The notes beneath the pieces are model-generated. The model made no database searches, was not told where the DNA came from, and was given only the letters and a program-made list of their open reading frames with translations. From the NCBI RefSeq assembly GCF_009649815.1, contig NZ_WJIC01000016.1, positions 120,109 through 184,108 on the forward strand: a DNA stretch of 64,000 bases, in the 5' to 3' direction. Source of the stretch: Nocardia sp. SYP-A9097 (GTDB taxonomy: Bacteria > Actinomycetota > Actinomycetes > Mycobacteriales > Mycobacteriaceae). Shown here in pieces: positions 26,239 to 33,177 of this stretch. Positions within the stretch are counted from its first letter, which is position 1; the number at the start of each line of letters is the position of its first letter. Made by a program: the position numbers and the translations under genes.

Positions 26239-26323
26239 TCGAGGCACAGTACTTTCGACCTCGCGAGGCACCGTGCCTTCTACCCGCGAGGCACTGCGCT
26301 TTCTACCCGCGCGAGGCGCAGAG
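26239..26323. repeat. Imperfect 23-bp tandem repeat
   Basis: Two adjacent 23-bp units at 26262-26284 and 26285-26307 share CGCGAGGCAC...TTCTACC, with a diverged unit before and a partial one after. The array runs into the 3' end of the O-methyltransferase gene, whose stop (26303-26305) lies inside the third unit. Confidence 0.65.
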
Positions 26324-26950
26324 CAGCCCGTCACCGACCGGGATCAGCACACTCGTCAGCGCCGGATCCTCGGCAATCGCCCGGGTCGCCGCGCGCACGG
26401 CCTGCGTCTGTGGATCACGCTGCGCCGGATCGGGCACCCGCCCGCCGAGCAGCGCGTTGTGCAGCAGAATCGCGCCACCCTCGCGTAGTAATCGCACCGC
26501 CTGCGCCACATACTGCGGATGCTCCAGCGGCGCGGCATCGATGAACACCAGGTCGTAGGCCCCATCGGCCAAGCGCGGCAATACATCCAGCGCGCGGCCG
26601 TTGATCAGCCGGGTGCGCGCGGGCGCGATCTCGGCCGACCGAAACGCCTCGCGCGCGGCCCGCTGATGCTCGGGTTCGGAGTCGATGGTGGTGAGCGTGC
26701 CGTCCTCGCGCATGCCGTCGAGCAGCCAGAGACCGCTCACCCCGGCCCCGGTGCCGACCTCGACCACCGCCCGGGCGCCGAGCAATTGGCTGTACATACT
26801 CAGCAGTGCCCCCACCGAAGGGGGTACAGGGGCCGCGCCGAGTTCGACGGCGCGTTCGCGCGCGCCGATGAGTATCTCGTCCTCGGCGACGGATTCCTCC
26901 ACGTAGGCGAGGTTGCGCTGCAGGTTCGATGCCGCGGGAGTCTGGCTCAC
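26303..26950 (-). CDS. Class I SAM-dependent O-methyltransferase
   Basis: 215 aa, corresponding to Rv1220c. SAM-binding motif I is VVEVGTGAGVSGLWLLDGM near residue 62, then TTIDSEPEHQRAAREAF and YDLVFIDAAPLEHPQYV, the cation-dependent O-methyltransferase (catechol OMT-like) pattern. The start is GTG (MSQTPAASNLQ). It is divergent from sigE. The methyl acceptor is unknown. The C-terminus overlaps a tandem repeat. Confidence 0.9.
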   Translation of the reverse strand: MSQTPAASNLQRNLAYVEESVAEDEILIGARERAVELGAAPVPPSVGALLSMYSQLLGARAVVEVGTGAGVSGLWLLDGMREDGTLTTIDSEPEHQRAAREAFRSAEIAPARTRLINGRALDVLPRLADGAYDLVFIDAAPLEHPQYVAQAVRLLREGGAILLHNALLGGRVPDPAQRDPQTQAVRAATRAIAEDPALTSVLIPVGDGLLCASRG

Positions 26951-27108
26951 GGCTATGAGGCTAATGGCGCGGGACCGGGAAAGCCCGGCGGTGACCGGCC
27001 GGTGTGGCGATTTTTCTCAGGTGTCCCTCAGCCAGCACATATGCCGGCCACATCGGGACCGGCAAGAGTATTGCCAAGTCAGGCCAGCGACTTCGGCCCC
27101 GGCGATCG

Positions 27109-27135
27109 GGAACAACGCGACCCACCAGGTCGGTT
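27109..27135 (+). promoter_or_regulatory. Candidate ECF-type promoter of sigE
   Basis: GGAAC at 27109-27113 and GTT at 27133-27135 are separated by 19 bp, close to the GGAA-N18/19-GTT pattern of actinobacterial ECF sigma factors. It would fit autoregulation or SigH-type control. Inferred from pattern only. Confidence 0.4.
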
Positions 27136-27185
27136 GTACACGAAAACCGGGATTGAGGTCCCGAGTAGGAGGTAATCCCATCCAC

Positions 27186-27857
27186 ATGGTCGACGCGGCA
27201 CGCGAACCCGCAATCCTGCCCGTGCAGGACATCACCTTGGACGGCACCACAGTGTTCGACGAGGATCTCGACGCGGCTGCCCTCAGCGGCACCGCTGCCT
27301 TCGATGCCACCGGTGACCGCACCATGATGCCCACCTGGGACGAACTGGTCCGGGAACACGCCGACCGCGTGTACCGCCTGGCCTACCGTCTCACCGGCGA
27401 TCAGCAGGACGCCGAGGATCTGACCCAGGAAACCTTCATCCGGGTGTTCCGCTCGCTGCAGAACTATCAGCCGGGCACCTTCGAGGGCTGGTTGCACCGC
27501 ATCACCACGAACCTGTTCCTGGATATGGTGCGCCGCCGCAACCGGATTCGTATGGAAGCACTGCCCGAGGATTACGACCGAGTGCCGTCCGAGGGCCCCG
27601 GCCCCGAGCAGGTCTATCACGACGCCAACCTCGACCCGGAACTACAGGCCGCGCTCGATTCACTCGCGCCGGAGTTCCGTGCCGCGGTGGTGCTCTGCGA
27701 TATCGAAGGTCTGTCGTACGAGGAGATCGGCGCGACGCTCGGCGTCAAGCTGGGTACCGTGCGCAGCCGGATCCACCGAGGACGTCAGGCACTCAAAGAA
27801 CACCTTGCGCATAATGGAGTGGAGCGGCGTTTCGCCGCCGCCGAGAACGCCGGGTGA
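27186..27857 (+). CDS. sigE: ECF RNA polymerase sigma factor SigE
   Basis: 223 aa from ATG 27186; AGGAGGT lies 12 bases upstream. Region 2 reads DAEDLTQETFIRVFRSLQNYQPGTF-type sequence and region 4 reads SYEEIGATLGVKLGTVRSRI, both nearly identical to M. tuberculosis SigE (Rv1221). It directs the envelope- and surface-stress response. The N-terminal 45 residues before DATGDRTMMPTWDELV are variable, and translation might also begin at internal Met residues near 27324, as alternative starts are known for mycobacterial SigE. The anti-sigma gene overlaps its stop. Confidence 0.96.
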   Translation: MVDAAREPAILPVQDITLDGTTVFDEDLDAAALSGTAAFDATGDRTMMPTWDELVREHADRVYRLAYRLTGDQQDAEDLTQETFIRVFRSLQNYQPGTFEGWLHRITTNLFLDMVRRRNRIRMEALPEDYDRVPSEGPGPEQVYHDANLDPELQAALDSLAPEFRAAVVLCDIEGLSYEEIGATLGVKLGTVRSRIHRGRQALKEHLAHNGVERRFAAAENAG

Positions 27858-28312
27858 GCGAGCGGGCAGTGGGCCCGCGCACCGGCATTCCCGATGCAGC
27901 CGAGGTGGTCCGGAAGGGTGTGCAGCTTATGAGTGGCGAGGACAGAACGCCGCGTCCGCCTCGTTTCGCCCCGACCGAGCATCTGGCCAGTGAGGCCATT
28001 GCCGCGTATGTCGACGGCGAATTGCGGATGAACGCGTATCTACGTGCCGCTCATCATCTTTCCGTGTGCATCGAATGCGCGGCGGAGGTGGACGCCCAGC
28101 AACAGGCCCGCATTGCGCTACGGCAGTCCTCCGATCAGATTTCCGCGCCCATGCGCCTGCACGATTCACTCAGCCGTATCCCGCTTTCGGAACTTCCCGT
28201 GGCGGAAACGCTGAATACCGAGCGCGGAACCTTCGCTCGCGGAGCGAACTTCGTCGGGCTGCGCCAAGATTCGTTCGACAGCAAACGGTGGACATCCTGG
28301 TGGCGCAAGTAG
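27854..28312 (+). CDS. rseA: Zinc-binding anti-sigma factor RseA
   Basis: 152 aa from GTG 27854, which overlaps the sigE stop (GTGA); an ATG at 27929 with GGAAGG upstream is a real alternative. The core TEHLASEAIAAYVDGELRMN is followed by HHLSVCIEC, the H-x3-C-x2-C zinc motif of ZAS-type anti-sigma factors. There is no membrane helix, so it is cytoplasmic like Rv1222. It binds and inhibits SigE; release in mycobacteria occurs by PknB phosphorylation and ClpC1P2 proteolysis. Confidence 0.93.
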   Translation: MSERAVGPRTGIPDAAEVVRKGVQLMSGEDRTPRPPRFAPTEHLASEAIAAYVDGELRMNAYLRAAHHLSVCIECAAEVDAQQQARIALRQSSDQISAPMRLHDSLSRIPLSELPVAETLNTERGTFARGANFVGLRQDSFDSKRWTSWWRK

Positions 28313-28322
28313 AGTTCATCGG

Positions 28323-29912
28323 GTGACCACCGAATCGAAGAACACGGGCCCGGTTCCGGGTGAGGGGCCCGCGGCGAACACCCTGCCGAATTCTGCGCAG
28401 GCTTCGGATTCGGCGGCCGATCGGGGGAACCTGAGGCCGTCGGACGCACCGGTCCTGGGGCCGCGACCGGTTTATCGGCCGCAGGTCGACACGCACACCG
28501 CGCGCGCCTTCCGCCGCCCGAGTGGGCAGCACGGATCGTTCTCCCCGCGCACGGCCGCCGCCGCTGCCGCGGCCGCCGCACAGGACGGCCCGCAGGTACA
28601 GAACCGCCCGCCGGACGCGGTACTCGCCGAGGCATTCGGCCGCCCCGCCGGATCCGAGGAGGTGCTGCAGCGCGATCCCGAGGCCAAGGCCGAAGCGGCC
28701 GCGGCCGCCGCACCCGCCGATCCGTGGCGGGACCCGAATTCCGCTGCGCGCCTGGGCTCCCCCGCCGTGAGCACGCCGGTGGCCCAGCCGTTCACGCCGG
28801 GTCGGCTGCTCTCCGCCCGCGATGTGCTGTTCGGCAGCAAGGTCGCACCCAAGGCACTGGTCATTCTCACCGGTATCGCGCTGGTGATCGGCTTGGCCGG
28901 TGGCCTGGTGGGACGGCTCACCGCCGAATCCACCTCGGCGCTGACCTCGCGCAAAGTGGCGCTGCAGTCGACGGATTCGACGAATGCGTCGCACGGGCAG
29001 ATTTCCAAGGTCGTGGACGCGGTCATGCCCGCGATGGTCACCGTGCGCGCCTGGGTCGGCGATTCCGGCTCCACCGGTTCGGGTGTGGTGATCGACGGGC
29101 AGGGCTACATCGTCACCAATAATCACGTGATCTCCCTCGCCGCCAATGACAAGAGCGGCAAAGCCCAACTGCAGGTGGTCTTCTCGGACGGCACGCGGGT
29201 GCCGACCAGCATTGTCGGGCGCGATATCAAATCCGATCTGGCCGTGCTCAAGGTCGATGTGAAGAACCTGTCGGTGATTCAGCTCGGCAATTCCGATGAT
29301 GTGAAGGTCGGCGACGATGTGCTGGCCATCGGCTCACCGCTGGGCCTGGAGAAGACCGTCACCTCCGGTATCGTCTCGGCGCTGCACCGACCGGTGAAGG
29401 TCGGCGGCGAGGGCACCGACACCAATGCCACCCTCGATGCCGTACAGACCGATGCCGCCATCAATCACGGCAACTCCGGTGGCGCGCTTGTGGATATGCA
29501 GGGCCGGCTGATCGGCATCAACTCGGCTATCAAGTCCGAGAGCGGCGGATCGGTGGGGCTGGGCTTCGCGATTCCGGTGGATCAGGTGAAACGGATTTCG
29601 CAGGCGCTGATTCACGACGGCCGGGTGTTCCACCCGCGCCTGGGCGTGAGCGCCAAGACCAAGATTGTCGCCAATGATGTGATGAGCGGTGCCGCGGTCG
29701 CCGATGTGCAGGCCGGTAGCCCGGCCGCCAAGGCGGGCATTGTCGAGGGCGATGTGATCGTGAAGGTCGGCGATCGCGATGTGTCCGGCCCGGAGGAATT
29801 GACAGTCGCGGTGCAGTCCAACGAAATCGGGCAGACAGTGAATGTGCGACTGATTCGAGACGGGCGCGAGGTCGACGTGCCGGTCACCCTGGAATCGGAT
29901 AAGGCAGAATAA
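28323..29912 (+). CDS. htrA: HtrA/DegP-family membrane serine protease
   Basis: 529 aa. A long Ala/Pro-rich cytoplasmic N-terminus (about 175 residues), one membrane helix (ALVILTGIALVIGLAGGLVG), then an external trypsin-like domain with His in TNNHVISL (~267), Asp in SDLAVLKVD (~303) and Ser in HGNSGGALVD (~384), and a C-terminal PDZ domain with GVSAKTKIVANDV. It is a quality-control protease of the cell envelope, syntenic with Rv1223. It is translated just after rseA and belongs to the SigE stress operon. Confidence 0.95.
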   Translation: MTTESKNTGPVPGEGPAANTLPNSAQASDSAADRGNLRPSDAPVLGPRPVYRPQVDTHTARAFRRPSGQHGSFSPRTAAAAAAAAAQDGPQVQNRPPDAVLAEAFGRPAGSEEVLQRDPEAKAEAAAAAAPADPWRDPNSAARLGSPAVSTPVAQPFTPGRLLSARDVLFGSKVAPKALVILTGIALVIGLAGGLVGRLTAESTSALTSRKVALQSTDSTNASHGQISKVVDAVMPAMVTVRAWVGDSGSTGSGVVIDGQGYIVTNNHVISLAANDKSGKAQLQVVFSDGTRVPTSIVGRDIKSDLAVLKVDVKNLSVIQLGNSDDVKVGDDVLAIGSPLGLEKTVTSGIVSALHRPVKVGGEGTDTNATLDAVQTDAAINHGNSGGALVDMQGRLIGINSAIKSESGGSVGLGFAIPVDQVKRISQALIHDGRVFHPRLGVSAKTKIVANDVMSGAAVADVQAGSPAAKAGIVEGDVIVKVGDRDVSGPEELTVAVQSNEIGQTVNVRLIRDGREVDVPVTLESDKAE

Positions 29913-29916
29913 ACCT

Positions 29917-30318
29917 GTGTTCAGCAATATCAGCTGGGGCGAGTTGTTGATTCTGCTCGTCGCCGCCCTGGTGATTCTCGGTCCCGAACGTTTACCCGGG
30001 GCCGTGCGCTGGACTACCCAGAGCCTGCGGCAGGTGCGTGATTACGCCAGTGGCGCGACCCAGCAACTCAAGGATGAGCTGGGTCCGGAGTTCGACGAGA
30101 TCCGTAAGCCGCTGGAGCAGTTGAACGAACTCCGCGGTATGAATCCCAAGACGCTGGTCACCAAACACCTCCTCAATGGCGACGATTCATTCCTCTCGGG
30201 CAATTTCGACAAGCCCGTCAGCTCCACGAGCAGCGGTTTCGAAGCATCCGCCATGCCGAAGCCGCAGAAACCGCTGGAACGCAACGAACGTCCACCGGTC
30301 GATCCGGACGCCACCTAG
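29917..30318 (+). CDS. tatB: Sec-independent (Tat) translocase protein TatB
   Basis: 133 aa from GTG 29917. N-terminal membrane helix (ISWGELLILLVAALVILGPERLP) with the TatA/B Glu and the PERLP hinge, then an amphipathic helix (QSLRQVRDYASGATQQLKDEL) and a charged tail. The length exceeds TatA and fits TatB. It moves folded proteins with twin-arginine signals, such as the cholesterol oxidase in this window. It is 4 bp after htrA, syntenic with Rv1224. Confidence 0.95.
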   Translation: MFSNISWGELLILLVAALVILGPERLPGAVRWTTQSLRQVRDYASGATQQLKDELGPEFDEIRKPLEQLNELRGMNPKTLVTKHLLNGDDSFLSGNFDKPVSSTSSGFEASAMPKPQKPLERNERPPVDPDAT

Positions 30319-30338
30319 ACCAACTACGTCAAGCGGTC

Positions 30339-30366
30339 TAGACACCAGGAGCTGTTCAGGTATCTA
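30339..30366 (+). promoter_or_regulatory. Candidate promoter with CTAGAC repeats
   Basis: TAGACA (30339-30344) and TATCTA (30361-30366) are separated by 16 bp, with a predicted start within a few bases of the ATG at 30377, so the mRNA may be nearly leaderless. Three direct copies of CTAGAC (30315, 30338, 30364) overlap it and may bind a regulator. Confidence 0.4.
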
Positions 30367-30376
30367 GACTGCGCTC

Positions 30377-31213
30377 ATGTCGGCCGACGAGGTGGCACGG
30401 GTGTTCGCGATCGAAGACAAGGTCGAGCGCCTCAAAGCCGCCACCGATGGCGTGGCGGCGGCGCAGCAGCAGATCAATGAGCTGACGCGAATCCGCCGCG
30501 CCGTAATCCGCGAACTACACGCCGAGGGCTGGACGTTCGCCAGAATCGGCGCGGCCGCCGGACTATCCCGCGCCCGCATCCATCAGGTGAGCACCCAGGG
30601 ACCCGTACCCGAAGGACTCTTCTTCGGACACGGGCCACTCACGATTCTCACCCCCGACGTGCGCAGCACCACCCGAGCCATCGCCCTGGTCGGCGCGCCG
30701 GACGCCGCCGCACCACACCGGCTCGTGGAGCTACTGCGCGAACTCGGCTTCACCGCGACCGTCCAGCGATTCCTGCCCGGCCGCCCCCTGGACCTGGACC
30801 GCGACGGCCTCATCGTGCTCGGCGGACCCGAATTGTCACCCAGCCTGCGCTATCTGGTCGCCGCCGACCCCCGCCTGCGCCGCACCGTCGCCCGCGCCGG
30901 ACGCGTTCGCCGCGGCATCGAGGACCGCGCCGCACGCCGCGTCTACCGCCCTGGCGGCACCGAACCCTACGACATCGCATACCTGGCCAGACTCCCCCGC
31001 CCCGACGGCAAGGGAACCGTCCTTGTCATAGACGGCCTGCACCCGCCGGCCTCCCTCGGCGCAATCCGGCTACTGGCAACAAGGTTGGCGACCCTGCACG
31101 AACGCGCGGCCACCCACCCCTTCTCGGCGGTGGTCGGCGTCCGCTACGACCGCAACACCGGCGAGCCCATCGAGGCCGACCTGCTCACCCCGATATACCG
31201 CCACGACCGATAG
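30377..31213 (+). CDS. HTH protein with a C-terminal alpha/beta domain of unknown type
   Basis: 278 aa. The N-terminal 70 residues are helical: a short coiled segment, then RRAVIRELHAEGWTFARIGAAAGLSRARIHQV, a sigma-factor-like helix-turn-helix. From about residue 90 an alpha/beta region follows (RAIALVGAPDAAAPHRLVEL, LIVLGGPELSPSLRYLV, YDIAYLARLPRPDGKG, TVLVIDGLHPPASLGAIRLL), which looks like a nucleotide- or ligand-sensing fold with a conserved-looking GGP turn. I do not recognise a named family. No partner gene is adjacent, and the M. tuberculosis region I remember lacks it here. Confidence 0.75.
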   Translation: MSADEVARVFAIEDKVERLKAATDGVAAAQQQINELTRIRRAVIRELHAEGWTFARIGAAAGLSRARIHQVSTQGPVPEGLFFGHGPLTILTPDVRSTTRAIALVGAPDAAAPHRLVELLRELGFTATVQRFLPGRPLDLDRDGLIVLGGPELSPSLRYLVAADPRLRRTVARAGRVRRGIEDRAARRVYRPGGTEPYDIAYLARLPRPDGKGTVLVIDGLHPPASLGAIRLLATRLATLHERAATHPFSAVVGVRYDRNTGEPIEADLLTPIYRHDR

Positions 31214-31266
31214 CCGACCGAGGAAAACGGCGCGCGCGACCGTCACCCCGGCACGGACTCCCTCGT

Positions 31267-31308
31267 GGGCTACGCCGGTATGACGGGTTGGGCTACGCCG
31301 GTATGGCG
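31267..31308. repeat. Two direct 19-bp repeats after the HTH gene
   Basis: GGGCTACGCCGGTATG(A/G)CG occurs at 31267-31285 and 31290-31308, differing at one base. The GCCGG(T)ATGACG core resembles the end of the dispersed palindromic element seen elsewhere in the window, so it may be a degenerate relative. Confidence 0.6.
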
Positions 31309-31316
31309 AGAGGTTG

Positions 31317-32246
31317 TTACGCCGCGGCCCATTCGGGCCGGAGTGTATTCATCGGGGGCCGGTCTGCCAGTGAGACTTCCGTGGCCTGAGCCGTGAATTC
31401 ACCACTGATCAGCGGGAATTGGGTCAGCGCCGCACCCGAGTCGGAGACACCCGCGCGACCCAGAACCGTGCCCAGGATCTGCCGGCTCATCACACCGAGT
31501 TCGGATAGCGGGCGGTTACGGTGTTGGCGCACACCGAGATTCACCTGACCGATGGCCGCGAGCCCCAGCATGTCGTGGGTATCGAGCAGCAACCCGATCT
31601 CCACGCCGTAGCCGGGTGCGAACGGCACAGCGGTGAGCAGCTCCCTGGTGCCCGCGTACTCGCCGCCCAAGGGCTGCAGCACATTCGAGAGCGCGGGCCG
31701 CAGCGCCGAGAGCAGTGGCCGGGCCACCAATTCCGTGACGCGACCGCCGCCATTGTCGTCGATGGTCGCGCCCTGCCGCAGCGGCCGCCGGTAATACGCC
31801 TTCACCAGGTGCATTCCGTCGACCGTGAGCAGCGGCCCGAGCAGTTTCGGCACGAACAGGGGGTCCGGGTCGATCAGGTCGGAGTCCACGAACGCCACCA
31901 GATCACCGGATGTGACGGCCAATGACCGCCACAGCACCTCACCCTTGCCCGGTACGGGATCGAGTTCGGGCACCGCCTGTTCGCGGGTGACCACGCGGGC
32001 TCCCGCCGCCGCTGCCAGCTCGGCGGTGGCATCGGTGGAACCGGAGTCCAAGACCACGAGTTCGTCCACCAGCGTGCCCAGCAGCGGCCGAATGCTGGCC
32101 ACCACGGTCGCGACCGTGGCTTCTTCATTGAGTGCGGGCAGAACCACCGAGACGGTGCGGTCGCCCTTGGCGGCCACCAGCTCCTCGACGGTCCATTCGG
32201 GACGATCCCAGGTATTGGTCGTTACCCAACTATTCATGCTGTTCAT
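31317..32246 (-). CDS. gpgS: Glucosyl-3-phosphoglycerate synthase
   Basis: 309 aa GT-A glycosyltransferase homologous to Rv1208. It transfers glucose from an NDP-glucose donor to 3-phosphoglycerate, the first step of methylglucose lipopolysaccharide synthesis. Motifs are VSVVLPALNEEATVATVV at the N-terminus, LVVLDSGSTDATAEL, the metal-binding FVDSDLIDP, and GYGVEIGLLLDTHDMLG. Its ATG overlaps the folP2 stop (ATGA). It is the last gene of the operon read from 36286 leftward. Confidence 0.95.
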   Translation of the reverse strand: MNSMNSWVTTNTWDRPEWTVEELVAAKGDRTVSVVLPALNEEATVATVVASIRPLLGTLVDELVVLDSGSTDATAELAAAAGARVVTREQAVPELDPVPGKGEVLWRSLAVTSGDLVAFVDSDLIDPDPLFVPKLLGPLLTVDGMHLVKAYYRRPLRQGATIDDNGGGRVTELVARPLLSALRPALSNVLQPLGGEYAGTRELLTAVPFAPGYGVEIGLLLDTHDMLGLAAIGQVNLGVRQHRNRPLSELGVMSRQILGTVLGRAGVSDSGAALTQFPLISGEFTAQATEVSLADRPPMNTLRPEWAAA

Positions 32247-33142
32247 GCCAGACCTCGCAGGGTGCGGGCGGGTGGGCGCGTGCCCTGTATCGCGGCGATC
32301 ATGTCCACAACGCGTCGGGTGGCTGCCACTTCATGTACCCGGAAAACTCGAGCACCCGCGGCGGCCGACCATGCAGTCGCTGCCAATGTGCCCTCCAATC
32401 GCTCGGATAGCTCGACACCAAGAGTCTCTCCGATGAAATCCTTATTACTCAGCGCCATCAAGACAGGCCATCCGGTATTCACAAGAACGTCCACAGACCG
32501 CAACAAATCGAGCCCGTGATACGTGTTCTTGCCGAAATCATGCGTGGGATCTATCAGAATCGAATCTTTCGAAACCCCGGCGGCGACCGCATTCTCGGCC
32601 GCCGCGACAACGGTTTCAGTGACCTGCGCCACAACATCGTCATAGCGCACCCGATGCGGCCGGGTCCGCGGAATTGCGCCGCCGGTGTGACTGCACACAA
32701 TTCCGGCGTTCAACTCGGCGGCGACATCGACCAGTCCGGGATCCGCCCCGGCCCAGGTGTCATTGATCAGATCCGCGCCGGCGCATACCGCGGCCCGCGC
32801 CACATCCGCCCGCCAGGTGTCGATACTGATCAGCAGGTCCGGGAATCGCTGCCGGATAGCCGCCACGAACGGCACCACCCGCCGGGACTCCTCCGCGGCA
32901 TCCACATCGCTACCGGGTCCGGCCTTCACCCCGCCGATATCGACCAGATCGGCGCCCTCGCCGACCGCGCGCGCGACGGCGGCCATGGCGGCCTCATCGC
33001 TGAAGGTCGCACCCTTGTCATAGAACGAGTCCGGCGTCCGGTTCACGATCGCCATCACGAGCGCCCGATCCGTCGCCACCGGCTTCCCGCACAATGTCGG
33101 CAACGGCGCACACATGACCCCGACTGTACCGACCGCTGTCAC
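32243..33142 (-). CDS. folP2: Dihydropteroate synthase-like protein FolP2
   Basis: 299 aa (GTG 33142; an ATG at 33115 is an alternative). The TIM-barrel pterin-binding motifs are MAIVNRTPDSFYDKGATF, DLVDIGGVKAGPG, LISIDTWRADVARAA, LINDTWAG and LIDPTHDFGKN. It closely resembles Rv1207, which in mycobacteria lacks dihydropteroate synthase activity. The invariant fold is kept, but the function is uncertain. Tight placement before gpgS suggests a link with polysaccharide or glucosylglycerate metabolism. Confidence 0.92.
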   Translation of the reverse strand: MTAVGTVGVMCAPLPTLCGKPVATDRALVMAIVNRTPDSFYDKGATFSDEAAMAAVARAVGEGADLVDIGGVKAGPGSDVDAAEESRRVVPFVAAIRQRFPDLLISIDTWRADVARAAVCAGADLINDTWAGADPGLVDVAAELNAGIVCSHTGGAIPRTRPHRVRYDDVVAQVTETVVAAAENAVAAGVSKDSILIDPTHDFGKNTYHGLDLLRSVDVLVNTGWPVLMALSNKDFIGETLGVELSERLEGTLAATAWSAAAGARVFRVHEVAATRRVVDMIAAIQGTRPPARTLRGLA

Positions 33143-33177
33143 TCCCCTGCTGGGCAGCCGACCGGGACCGCGACCGT

